64,000 nucleotides of DNA from Xylocopa sonorina (lineage: Eukaryota > Arthropoda > Insecta > Hymenoptera > Apidae), in the NCBI RefSeq assembly GCF_050948175.1, contig NW_027490164.1, positions 868,001 to 932,000 on the forward strand, given 5' to 3'. Shown here piece after piece: positions 1 to 9,741 of this stretch. Position numbers and translations under genes: made by a program. The notes under the pieces were generated by a model, which saw nothing but the letters and a program-made list of their open reading frames with translations, was not told the DNA's origin and did not search any database. The first letter of the stretch is position 1; the number at the start of each line of letters is the position of its first letter.

Positions 1-1218
1 TGTCATGTATACCTCGTATTCACTCCAAACGTATATAAATGCGACACTTCCTTGCCAGGAAATAGCGTATTCAGATGCCTACGTATCGTAGCAATAGCGC
101 TCTAATGCTACTTAAATCGCGATATCACATCTCATTTATATGTTTCGTGATAAGGTATAATATTCATTGCGGAGTGTCATGTATACCTCGTATTCACTCC
201 AAACGAATGTAAATGCGACACATCCTTGCTAGGAAATAGCGTACTCAGATGTCTACGTATCGTAGCAATAGAGTTCTAATGCTACTTAAATCGCGATATC
301 GCATCCCATTCCTATGTTTCGTCATAAGATATAATATTCATTGCGAAGTGTCATGTCTACCTCGTATTCACCTCAAAAGAATGTAAGTGCGACACTTCCA
401 TGCTAGGAAATAGCGTTTGCAGATGTCTACGCGTCGAGGCAATAGAGTTCTAATGCTTCTCAAAACGCGATATCGCATCTCATTTCTATGTTTCCTGATA
501 AGATATAATATTCATTGCGAAGTGTCATGTATACCTCGTATTCACTCCAAAGGTATGTAAATGCGACACTTCCTTGCTAGGAAATAGCGTATTCAGATGT
601 CTACGTATCGTAGCAATAGCGTTCTAATGCTACTTAAATCGCGATATCACATCTCATTTATATGTTTCGTCATAAGATATAATATTCATTGCGAAGTGTC
701 ATGTCTACCTCGTATTCACCTCAAAAGAATGTAAGTGCGACACTTCCATGCTAGGAAATAGCGTTTGCAGATGTCTCCGCATCGAGGCCATAGATTTCTA
801 ATGCTTCATAAAACGCGATATCGCATCTCCCTTCTATGTTTCATGATAAGATATAATATTCATTGCGAAGTGTCATGTATACCTCGTTTTCACTTCAAAA
901 GAATGTGAGTGCGACACTTCCATGCCAGCAAATAGCGTTTTCAGATGTCTACGTATCGTAGCAGTAGCTTTCTAATGCTACTTAGATCGCGATATCACAT
1001 CTCATTTGTATGTTTCGTGATAAGATATAATATGCATTGCGAAGTGTCATGTATACCTCGTATTCACTTCAAAAGAATGTAAGTGCGACACTTCCATACT
1101 CGGAAATAGCGTTTGCAGGTGTCTCCGCATCGAGGCCATAGAGTTCTAATGCTTCTTAAAACGCGATATAGCATCTCTCTTCTATGTTTCATGATAAGAT
1201 ATAATATTCATTGCTAAG

Positions 1219-1390
1219 TGAAATGTATACCTCGTATTCACTTCAAAAGAATGTAAGTGCGACACTTCCATGCTAGGAAATAGCGTCTGCAGATGTCTAC
1301 ACGTCGAGGCAATAGTGTTCTAATGCTTCTTAACGCGATATCGCACCTCACTTCTATGTTTCATGATAAGATATAATATTCATTGCGAAG
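1219..1390 (+). repeat. Earliest 172-bp monomer variant
   Basis: This copy lacks two A's in CTTCTTAACGCGATATCGC, giving 172 bp. It also has the unusual start TTGCTAAGTGAAATG. The length variant is then absent until 31661, after which it is frequent. The start variant recurs at 51802, 60846 and 62238. Confidence 0.85.
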
Positions 1391-2260
1391 TGTCATGTAT
1401 ACATCGTATTCACTCCAAACGTATGTAAATGCGACACTTCCTTGCTAGGAAATAGCGTATTCAGATGTCTACGTATCGTAGCAATGGTGCTCTAATTCTA
1501 CTTAAATCGCGATTTCGCATCTCATTTCTATGTTTCGTGATAAGATATAATATTCATTGCAAAGTGTCATGTATAGCTGGTGTTCACTACAAAAGAACGT
1601 AAATGCGACATTTCCATGCTAGGAAATAGCGTCTGCAGATGTCTACGCGTCGAGGCAATAGAGTTCTAATGCTTCTTAAAACGCGATATCGCATCTCAAT
1701 TCTATGTAACATGATAAGATATAATGTTCATTGCGAAGTGTCATGTATACCTCGTATTCACTTCAAAAGAATGTAAATGCGAATCTTCCTTCCTAGCAAA
1801 TAGCGTTTGCAGTTGTCTACGTATCGTAGCAATAGAGTTCTAATGCTTCGCAAAACGCGATATCGCATCTCATTTCTATGCTTCGTGATAAGATACAATA
1901 TTCATTGCGAAGTGTCAGGTACACCTTGTATTCACTACAAAAGTATGTAAACGCGACACTTCCATGCTAGGAAATAGCGTTTGCAGATGCCTACGTATCG
2001 TAGCAATAGAGTTCTAATGCTTCTTAAAACGCGATATCGCATCTCTCTTCTATATTTCATGACATGATATAATATTCATTGCGAAGTGTCATGTATACCT
2101 CGTATTCACTTCAAAAGAATGTAACAGCGAATCTCCCTTGCTAGGAAATAGCGTTTGCAGATGTCTACGTAGCGTAGCAATGGAGTTCTAATGCTTCGCA
2201 AAACGCGATATCGCATCTCATTTCTATGCTTCGTGATAAGATACAATATTCATTGCGAAG

Positions 2261-3130
2261 TGTCATGTACACCTCGTATTCACTACAAAGGTATGTAAAC
2301 GCGACACTTCAATGCTAGGAAATAGCGTCTGCAGATGTCTACGCGTCGAGGCAATAGAGTTGTAATGCTTCTTAGAACGCGATATCGCATCTCTCTTCTA
2401 TGTTTCGTGATAAGATATAATATTCATTGCGAAGTGTCATGTACACCTCGTATTCACTTCAAAAGAAAGTAAATGCGACTATTGCTTGCTAGCAAATAGC
2501 GTTTGCAGATGTCTACGTATCGTAGCAATAGAGTTCTAATGCTGCTTAGATCGCGATATCGCATCTCATTTCTATGTTTCGTGATAAGTTATAATATTCA
2601 TTCCGAAGTGTCATGTAAACCTCGAATTCATTTCAACAGAATGTAAATGCGACTATTGCCTGCTAGGAAATAGCGTTTGCAGATGTCTCCGCATAGAGGC
2701 CATAGACTTCTAATGCTTCTTAAAACGCGATATCGCATCCCTCTTCTGTGTTTCATGATAAGATATAATATTCATTGCGAAGTGTCATGCATACCTCGTA
2801 TTCACTACAAAAGAATGTAAATGCGACTACTGCTTGCTAGGGAATAGCGTTTGTAGATGTCTCCGCATCGAGACCGTAGACTTCTAATGCTTCTTAAAAC
2901 GCGATATCGCATCCCTCCACTGTGTTTCATGATAAGATATAATATTCATTGCGAAGTGTCATGTATACCTCGTATTCACTTCGCACGAATATAAATGCGA
3001 CTACTGCTTGCTAGGAAATAGAGTTTGCAGATGTCTACGTATCGTAGCAATAGCGTTCTAATGCTACTTATATCGCGATATGACACCTCATTTATATGTT
3101 TCGTGACAAGATATAATATTCATTGCGAAG
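2261..3130 (+). repeat. Five-monomer segment resembling later HOR parts
   Basis: Monomers at 2261, 2435 and 2609 share rare variants with those at 5915, 6089 and 6263 and again at 9220, 9394 and 9568. These include CACTACAAA-GTATG-TAAACGCG, GAGTTGTAATGC, AAAGAAAGTAAATG, GCTGCTTAGATCGCG and AACCTCGAATTCATTTCAAC. Monomers at 2783 and 2957 match the pair at 10786 and 10960 (TTTGTAGATGTCTCC with GAGACCGTAG, then a CACGAATATAAATG-like copy). In the later blocks these two sets are separated or rearranged, so this segment may preserve an earlier order. Confidence 0.7.
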
Positions 3131-4518
3131 TGTCATGTATACCTCGTATTCACTTCAAAAGAATGTAAATGCGAATCTTACTTGCTAGGAAATAGCGTTT
3201 GCAGATGTCTACGTATCGTAGCAATGGAGTTCTAATGCTTCTCAAAACGCGATATCGCATCTCATTTCTATGCTTCATGATAAGATATAATATTCATTGC
3301 GAAGTGTCATGTATACCTCGTATTCACTACAAAAGAATGTAAATGCGAATCTTCCTTGCTAGGAAATAGCGCTTGCAGATGTCTACGTTTCGTAGCAATA
3401 GTGTTCTAATGCTTCTCAAAACGCGATATCGCATCTCATTTCTATGCTTCATGATAAGATATAATATTCATTGCGAAGTGTCATGTATACCTCGTATTCA
3501 CTTCAAAACAATGTAAGTGCGACACTTCCATGCTAGGAAATAGCGTTTGCAGATGTCTCCGCATCGATGCCATAGAGTTCTAATGCTTCTTCAAACGCGA
3601 TATTGCATTTCTCTTCTATGTTTCATGATAAGATATAATATTCATTGCGAAGTGTCATGTATACCTCGCATTCACTACAAAAGAATGAAAATGCTACACT
3701 TGCATGCTAGGAAATAGCGTATTCAGATGTTTACGCATCGTAGCAATAGAGTTCTAATGCTACTTAAATCGCGATATCGCTTCTCATTTCTATGTTTCAT
3801 GATAAGATATAATATTCTTTGCGAAGTGTCTTGTATACCTCGTATTCACTTCAAAAGAATGTAAATCCGACTATTCCTTGCTAGGAAATAGCGTTTGCAG
3901 ATGCCAACGTATCATAGCACTAGAGTTCTAATGCTTCTTAGATCGCGATATAGCATCTCAAATCTATGATTCGTGATAAGTTATAATATTCATTCCGAAG
4001 TGTCATGTATACCTCGAATTCACTTCAAAAGAATGTAAGTGCCACACTTCCATGCTAGGAAATAGCGTTTGCAGATGCCTACATATCATAACAATAGAAT
4101 TCTAATGCTACTTAAATCGCGATATCGCATCTCTCTTCTATGGTTCGTGATAAGATATAATGTTCTTTGCGAAGTGTCATGTATACCTCGTATTCACTTC
4201 AAAAGAATGTAAATGCGAATCGTCCCTGCTAGGAAATAGCGTTTGCAGATGCCTACGTATCGTAGCAATAGATTTCTAATGCTTCTTAGATCGCGATATC
4301 GCATCTCATTTCTATGTTTCGTGATAAGATATAATATTCATTCCGAAGTGTCATGCATACCACGAATTCCCTTCAAAAGAATGTAAATGCGACACTTCCA
4401 TGCTAGGAAATATCGTTTGCAGATAGCTGCGCATCGAGGCAATAGGGTTCTAATGCTTCTTAAAACGCGATATCGCATCTCTCTACTATGCTTCAGGATA
4501 AGATATAATAATCATTGC

Positions 4519-4572
4519 GAAGTGTCATGTATACCTCGTATTCACTCCAAACGAATGTAAATGCGACACTTC
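4519..4572. other. Inverted octamer pair GAAGTGTC / GACACTTC (example)
   Basis: GAAGTGTC at 4519-4526 straddles the monomer boundary. Its exact reverse complement, GACACTTC, lies at 4565-4572, separated by 38 bp. The first octamer is nearly invariant across the window. The second is present only in monomers of the CACTTC type and is replaced by GACTATTGC, GACTACTGC or GAATCTTCC in others. Copies with and without the second arm are interspersed within HORs. Confidence 0.6.
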
Positions 4573-4575
4573 CTT

Positions 4576-4588
4576 GCTAGGAAATAGC
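4576..4588. other. GCTA-GGAAA-TAGC dyad (example copy)
   Basis: A 4-bp inverted repeat with a 5-base loop lies at monomer positions 54-66. It is kept in most copies of all three classes. Some variants break one arm, for example CCAGGAAATAGC, GCTAGGAAGTAGC and GCTAGCAAATAGC. The stem is short, so it is a weak candidate for hairpin formation on its own. Confidence 0.5.
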
Positions 4589-4600
4589 GTATTCAGATGT

Positions 4601-4613
4601 CTACGTATCGTAG
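4601..4613. other. CTACG-TAT-CGTAG dyad (example copy)
   Basis: A perfect 5-bp inverted repeat with a 3-base centre lies at monomer positions 79-91. It is intact in class B and many other copies. It is replaced in class A by CTACGCGTCGAG and damaged in class C by CTACGTATAGTAG, where one arm base is mismatched. Loss or retention follows monomer class, so it is a useful class marker. A structural role is speculation. Confidence 0.6.
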
Positions 4614-4640
4614 CAATAGAGTTCTAATGCTACTTAAATC

Positions 4641-4650
4641 GCGATATCGC
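4641..4650. other. GCGATATCGC perfect palindrome (example copy)
   Basis: A perfect 10-bp palindrome sits at monomer positions 119-128 in most copies; the commonest full context is AACGCGATATCGCATC. It contains an EcoRV site, so EcoRV should cut the array to a 174-bp ladder. In copies with a T before the first G it grows to 14 bp, ATGCGATATCGCAT, for example at 22738-22751 and 44448-44461. Broken versions (GATATCACATC, GATATGACACC, GATGTCGCATC) are confined to certain HOR positions. Confidence 0.8.
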
Positions 4651-4669
4651 ATCTCATTTCTATGTTTCG

Positions 4670-4706
4670 TGATAAGATATAATATTCATTGCGAAGTGTC
4701 ATGCAT
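4670..4706 (+). other. Most conserved monomer block, with GATA-type motif
   Basis: This is the example copy of the segment spanning the monomer boundary, from TGATAAGATATAATATTC through ATTGCGAAGTGTCATG. By eye it is the least variable part of the monomer over the whole window. TGATAAG matches the WGATAR consensus of eukaryotic GATA-family factors and recurs about every 174 bp. Alternatives in some lineages are GATAAGTTATAAT, GATAAATTATAAT, GATAAGGCATAAT and GAGATATGTTATAAT. Conservation could reflect a bound protein, nucleosome positioning or recent homogenisation. No binding is shown. Confidence 0.5.
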
Positions 4707-6436
4707 ACCACCTATTCACTCCAAACGAATGCAAATGCGACACTTCCTTGCTAGGAAATAGCGTCTGCAGATGTCTACGCATCGAGGCAATAGAGTTCTA
4801 ATGCTTCTTAAAACGCGATATCGCATCTCACTTCTATGTTTCATGATAAGATATAATATTCATTGCGAAGTGTCATGTATACCTCGTATTCACTCCAAAC
4901 GAATGTAAATGCGACACTTCCTTGCTAGGAAATAGCGTATTCAGATGTCTACGTATCGTAGCAATAGAGTTCTAATGCTACCTAAATCGCGATATCGCAT
5001 CTCATTTCTATGTTTCGTGATAAGATATAATATTCATTGCGAAGTGCCATGCATACCACCTATTCACTCCAAACGAATGTAAATGCGACACTTCCTTGCT
5101 AGGAAATAGCGTCTGCAGATGTCTACGCATCGAAGCAATAGAGTTCTAATGCTTCTTAAAACGCGATATCGCATCTCACTTCTATGTTTCATGATAAGAT
5201 ATAATATTCATTGCGAAGTGTCATGTATACCTCGCATTCACTACAAAAGAATGAAAATGCTACACTTCCATGCTTGGAAATAGCGTTTGCAGATGTCTAC
5301 GTATCGTAGCAAAAGTGTCCTAATGCTTCTTAAAACGAGATGTCGCACCCCATTTATTTTTTTCGTGATAAGATATAATATTCATTGCGAAGTGTCATGT
5401 ATACCTCGTATTCACTTCAAAACAATGTAAGTGCGACACTTCCATGCTAGGAAATAGCGTTTGCAGATGTCTCCGCATCGATGCCATAGAGTTCTAATGC
5501 TTCTTAAAACGCGATATCGCATCTCAATTCTATGTTTCATGATATGATATAATATTAATTGCGAAGTGTCATGTATAACTAGTATTCACTTCAAAAGAAT
5601 GTAAATGCGACGTTTCCATCCTAGGAAATATCGTTTGCAGATGTCTACGTATCGTAGCAAAAGAGTTCTAATGCTTCTTAAAACGAGATGTCACATTTCA
5701 TTTCTATGTTTGTTGATAAGATATAATATTCATTGCGAAGTGTCATGTATACCTCGTATTCGCTTCAAACGAATGTAAATGCGACTATTCCTTGCTAAGG
5801 TATAGCGTTTGCAGATGCCTACGGATCGTAGCAATAGAGCTCTAATGCTTCTTAGATTGCGATATCGCATCTCATTTCTATGCTTCGTGATAAGATATAA
5901 TGTTCATTGCGAAGTGTCACGTATACCTCGTATTCACTACAAAAGTATATAAACGCGACACTTCCATGCTAGGAAATAGCGTCTGCAGATGTCTACGCGT
6001 CGAGGCAATAGAGTTGTAATGCTTCTTAAAACGCGATATCGCATCTCTCTTCTATGTTTCGTGATAAGATATAATATTCATTGCGAAGTGTCATGTACAC
6101 CTCGTATTCACTTCAAAAGAAAGTAAATGCGACTATTGCTTGCTAGCAAATAGCGTTTGCAGATGTCTACGTATCGTAGCAATAGAGTTCTAATGCTGCT
6201 TAGATCGCGATATCGCATCTCATTTCTATGTTTCGTGATAAGTTATAATATTCATTCCGAAGTGTCATGTAAACCTCGGATTCATTTCAACAGAATGTAA
6301 ATGCGACTATTGCCTGCTAGGAAATAGCGTTTGCAGATGTCTCCGCATCGAGGCCATAGACTTCTAATGCTTCTTAAAACGCGATATCGCATCCCTCCAC
6401 TGTGTTTCATGATAAGATATAATATTCATTGCGAAG

Positions 6437-7653
6437 TGTCATGTATACCTCGTATTCACTTCACACGAATATAAATGCGACTACTGCTTGCTAGGAAATA
6501 GCGTTTGCAGATGTCTACGTATCGTAGCAATAGCGTTCTAATGCTACTTATATCGCGATATGACACCTCATTTATATGTTTCGTGACAAGATATAATATT
6601 CATTGCGAAGTGTCATGTATACCTCGAATACACTTCAAAAGTATGTAAATGCGACTATTCCTTGCTAGGAAGTAGCGTTTGCAGAAGTCTACGTATCGTA
6701 GCAATAGTGTTCTAATGCTTCTTAGATCGCGATATCGCATCTCATTTATACGTTTCGTGATAAGATATAATATTCATTGCGAAGTGTCATGTATACCTCG
6801 TATATACTTCAAAAAATATAAATGCGACACTTCCATGCTAGGAAATATCGTTTGCAGATATCTCCGCTTCGGGGCAATAGGTTTCTAATGCATCTTAAAA
6901 CGCGATGTCGCATCTCACTTGTATGTTACATGATAAGATATAATATTCATTGCGAAGTGTCATGTATACCTCCTATTCACTCCAAACGAATGTAACTGCG
7001 AATCTCCCTTGCTAGGAAATAGCGTTTGCAGATGTCTACGTAGCGTAGCAATGGAGTTCTAATGCTTCGCAAAACGCGATATCGCATCTCATTTCTATGC
7101 TTCGTGATAAGATATAATATTCATTGCGAAGTGTCATGTACACCTCGTATTCACTTCAAAAGAAAGTAAATGCGACTATTGCTTGCTAGGAGATAGCGTT
7201 TGCAGATGTCTACGTATCGTAGCAGTAAAGTTCTAATGCTACTTAAATTGCGATATCGCATCTCATCTATATGTTTCCTGATAAGATATAATATTCATTG
7301 CGATGTGTCTAGTATCCCTCGTATTCACTTCAAAAGAATGTAAATGCGACTATTGCTTGCTAGCAAATAGCGTTTGCAGATGTCTACGTATCGTAGCAAT
7401 AGTGTTCTGATGCTACTTAAATCGCGATATCGCATCTCATTTGTACGTTTCGTGATAAGATATAATATTCATTGCGAAATGTCATGTATACCTCGTATTC
7501 ACTTCAAAAGAATGTATGTGCGACACTTCCATGCTAGAAAATAGAGTTTGCAGTTGTCTCCGCATCGAGGCCATAGACTTCTAATGCTTCTTAAAACGCG
7601 ATATCGCATCCCTCCACTGTGTTTCATGATAAGATATAATATTCATTGCGAAG
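6437..7653 (+). repeat. Seven-monomer spacer with first copies of 24-mer parts
   Basis: Seven monomers (1217 bp) start at 6437, 6611, 6785, 6958, 7132, 7306 and 7480. The 6611 copy (CTCGAATACACTTC) and the 173-bp 6785 copy (TATATACTTCAAAAAATAT) are the same pair that opens every half-unit of the HOR further right. The 7480 copy is a hybrid. Its left part matches the GTATGTGCG / TTTGCAGTTGTC type seen at 11831, and its right part (AGACTTC to CCCTCCACTGTG) matches the copy at 6263-6436, which places a junction just before the duplicated block. Confidence 0.8.
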
Positions 7654-9741
7654 TGTCATGTATACCTCGTATTCACTCCAAACGAATGTAAATGCGACAC
7701 TTCCTTGCTAGGAAATAGCGTATTCAGATGTCTACGTATCGTAGCAATAGAGTTCTAATGCTACTTAAATCGCGATATCGCATCTCATTTCTATGTTTCG
7801 TGATAAGATATAATATTCATTGCGAAGTGTCATGCATACCACCTATTCACTCCAAACGAATGCAAATGCGACACTTCCTTGCTAGGAAATAGCGTCTGCA
7901 GATGTCTACGCATCGAGGCAATAGAGTTCTAATGCTTCTTAAAACGCGATATCGCATCTCACTTCTATGTTTCATGATAAGATATAATATTCATTGCGAA
8001 GTGTCATGTATACCTCGTATTCACTCCAAACGAATGTAAATGCGACACTTCCTTGCTAGGAAATAGCGTATTCAGATGTCTACGTATCGTAGCAATAGAG
8101 TTCTAATGCTACCTAAATCGCGATATCGCATCTCATTTCTATGTTTCGTGATAAGATATAATATTCATTGCGAAGTGCCATGCATACCACCTATTCACTC
8201 CAAACGAATGTAAATGCGACACTTCCTTGCTAGGAAATAGCGTCTGCAGATGTCTACGCATCGAAGCAATAGAGTTCTAATGCTTCTTAAAACGCGATAT
8301 CGCATCTCACTTCTATGTTTCATGATGAGATATAATATTCATTGCGAAGTGTCATGTATACCTCGTACTCACTTCAAAAGAATGTAAATGCGACACTTCC
8401 ATGCTAGGAAATAGGGTCTGCAGATGTCTCCGCATCGATGCCATAGAGTTCTAATGCTTTTTATAACGCGATATCGCATTTCTCTACTATGTTTCATGAT
8501 AAGATATAACATTCATTGCGAAGTGTCATGTATACCTCGCATTCACTACAAAAGAATGAAAATGCTACACTTCCATGCTTGGAAATAGCGTTTGCAGATG
8601 TCTACGTATCGTAGCAAAAGTGTCCTAATGCTTCTTAAAACGAGATGTCGCACCCCATTTATTTTTTTCGTGATAAGATATAATATTCATTGCGAAGTGT
8701 CATGTATACCTCGTATTCACTTCAAAACAATGTAAGTGCGACACTTCCATGCTAGGAAATAGCGTTTGCAGATGTCTCCGCATCGATGCCATAGAGTTCT
8801 AATGCTTCTTAAAACGCGATATCGCATCTCAATTCTATGTTTCATGATATGATATAATATTCATTGCGAAGTGTCATGTATAACTAGTATTCACTTCAAA
8901 AGAATGTAAATGCGACGTTTCCATCCTAGGAAATATCGTTTGCAGATGTCTACGTATCGTAGCAAAAGAGTTCTAATGCTTCTTAAAACGAGATGTCACA
9001 TTTCATTTCTATGTTTGTTGATAAGATATAATATTCATTGCGAAGTGTCATGTATACCTCGTATTCGCTTCAAACGAATGTAAATGCGACTATTCCTTGC
9101 TAAGGTATAGCGTTTGCAGATGCCTACGGATCGTAGCAATAGAGCTCTAATGCTTCTTAGATTGCGATATCGCATCTCATTTCTATGCTTCGTGATAAGA
9201 TATAATGTTCATTGCGAAGTGTCACGTATACCTCGTATTCACTACAAAAGTATGTAAACGCGACACTTCCATGCTAGGAAATAGCGTCTGCAGATGTCTA
9301 CGCGTCGAGGCAATAGAGTTGTAATGCTTCTTAAAACGCGATATCGCATCTCTCTTCTATGTTTCGTGATAAGATATAATATTCATTGCGAAGTGTCATG
9401 TACACCTCGTATTCACTTCAAAAGAAAGTAAATGCGACTATTGCTTGCTAGCAAATAGCGTTTGCAGATGTCTACGTATCGTAGCAATAGAGTTCTAATG
9501 CTGCTTAGATCGCGATATCGCATCTCATTTCTATGTTTCGTGATAAGTTATAATATTCATTCCGAAGTGTCATGTAAACCTCGAATTCATTTCAACAGAA
9601 TGTAAATGCGACTATTGCCTGCTAGGAAATAGCGTTTGCAGATGTCTCCGCATCGAGGCCATAGACTTCTAATGCTTCTTAAAACGCGATATCGCATCCC
9701 TCCACTGTGTTTCATGATAAGATATAATATTCATTGCGAAG
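7654..9741 (+). repeat. 12-monomer block, copy 2 of 4523-6436
   Basis: Twelve monomers (2088 bp, exactly 12 x 174) repeat the block at 4523-6436 with very few substitutions seen. The extra monomer is 8350-8523 (CGTACTCAC, AATAGGGTCTGC, TTTTTATAACGCG). The block interrupts the order seen in the right-hand HOR, where a GTATGTGCG copy is followed directly by the CATTCACTACAAAACATTG copy. Here that partner appears only at 9742, after the block. This suggests insertion of the block by recombination. Confidence 0.85.
8350..8523 (+). repeat. Extra monomer in duplicated block
   Basis: This single 174-bp monomer is present in the second but not the first copy of the 4523/7654 block. Its diagnostic bases are CGTACTCACTTC, AATAGGGTCTGCAG, CATCGATGCC and CTTTTTATAACGCG. 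The upstream flank reads CATGATGAGATATAAT, unlike CATGATAAG in copy 1. It is either a monomer lost from copy 1 or gained in copy 2. Confidence 0.8.

Larger units (their letters stand above)
1..4522 (+). repeat. Left heterogeneous array, 26 monomers
   Basis: There are twenty-six monomers, all about 174 bp except the 172-bp copy at 1219-1390. Neighbours differ at many positions and no long HOR is obvious. Short-range repetition is visible: 349-522 resembles 697-870, both with the rare TGTCATGTCTACC start and CACCTCAAAAG, and the dimer 1739-2086 resembles 2087-2434, both with CTTCGCAAAACG and GATACAATATTC. No gene is present. Mixed monomer types without long-range order are typical of older or less homogenised parts of satellite arrays. 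Confidence 0.85.
4523..4696 (+). repeat. Representative class B monomer
   Basis: This 174-bp copy represents the class marked by CACTCCAAACGAATG near position 21, CACTTCCTTGCTAGG in the middle, GCGTATTCAG at about position 65, and GCTACTTAAATCGCG before the palindrome. Class B copies recur throughout, for example at 175, 7654, 30095 and 50932. They often carry TTTCGTGATAAG where other classes have TTTCATGATAAG. Classes are separated by linked differences spread over the monomer, so hybrid copies are easy to see. The class names A, B and C are mine. Confidence 0.85.
4523..6436 (+). repeat. 11-monomer duplicated block, copy 1
   Basis: Eleven monomers (1914 bp, exactly 11 x 174) recur almost unchanged at 7654-9741. 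The order is two alternating B/A pairs (4523, 4697, 4871, 5045), then copies with CTCGCATTC and AATGAAAATGCTACAC (5219), AAAACAATGTAAG (5393), TAACTAGTATTC (5567), TTGTTGATAAG (5741) and CACTACAAAAGTATATAAACG, and finally the TCATTTCAACAG copy at 6263. The second copy has one extra monomer. Confidence 0.9.

Noticed and set aside
6679..6888. 69-codon open frame on the plus strand, with close relatives at 11202, 13115, 15376, 17288, 19549 and 21432
   Set aside because: It lies wholly inside satellite monomers and recurs at HOR spacing. It is explained by 174 being a multiple of three plus a shared one-base loss, with no sign of a conserved protein.
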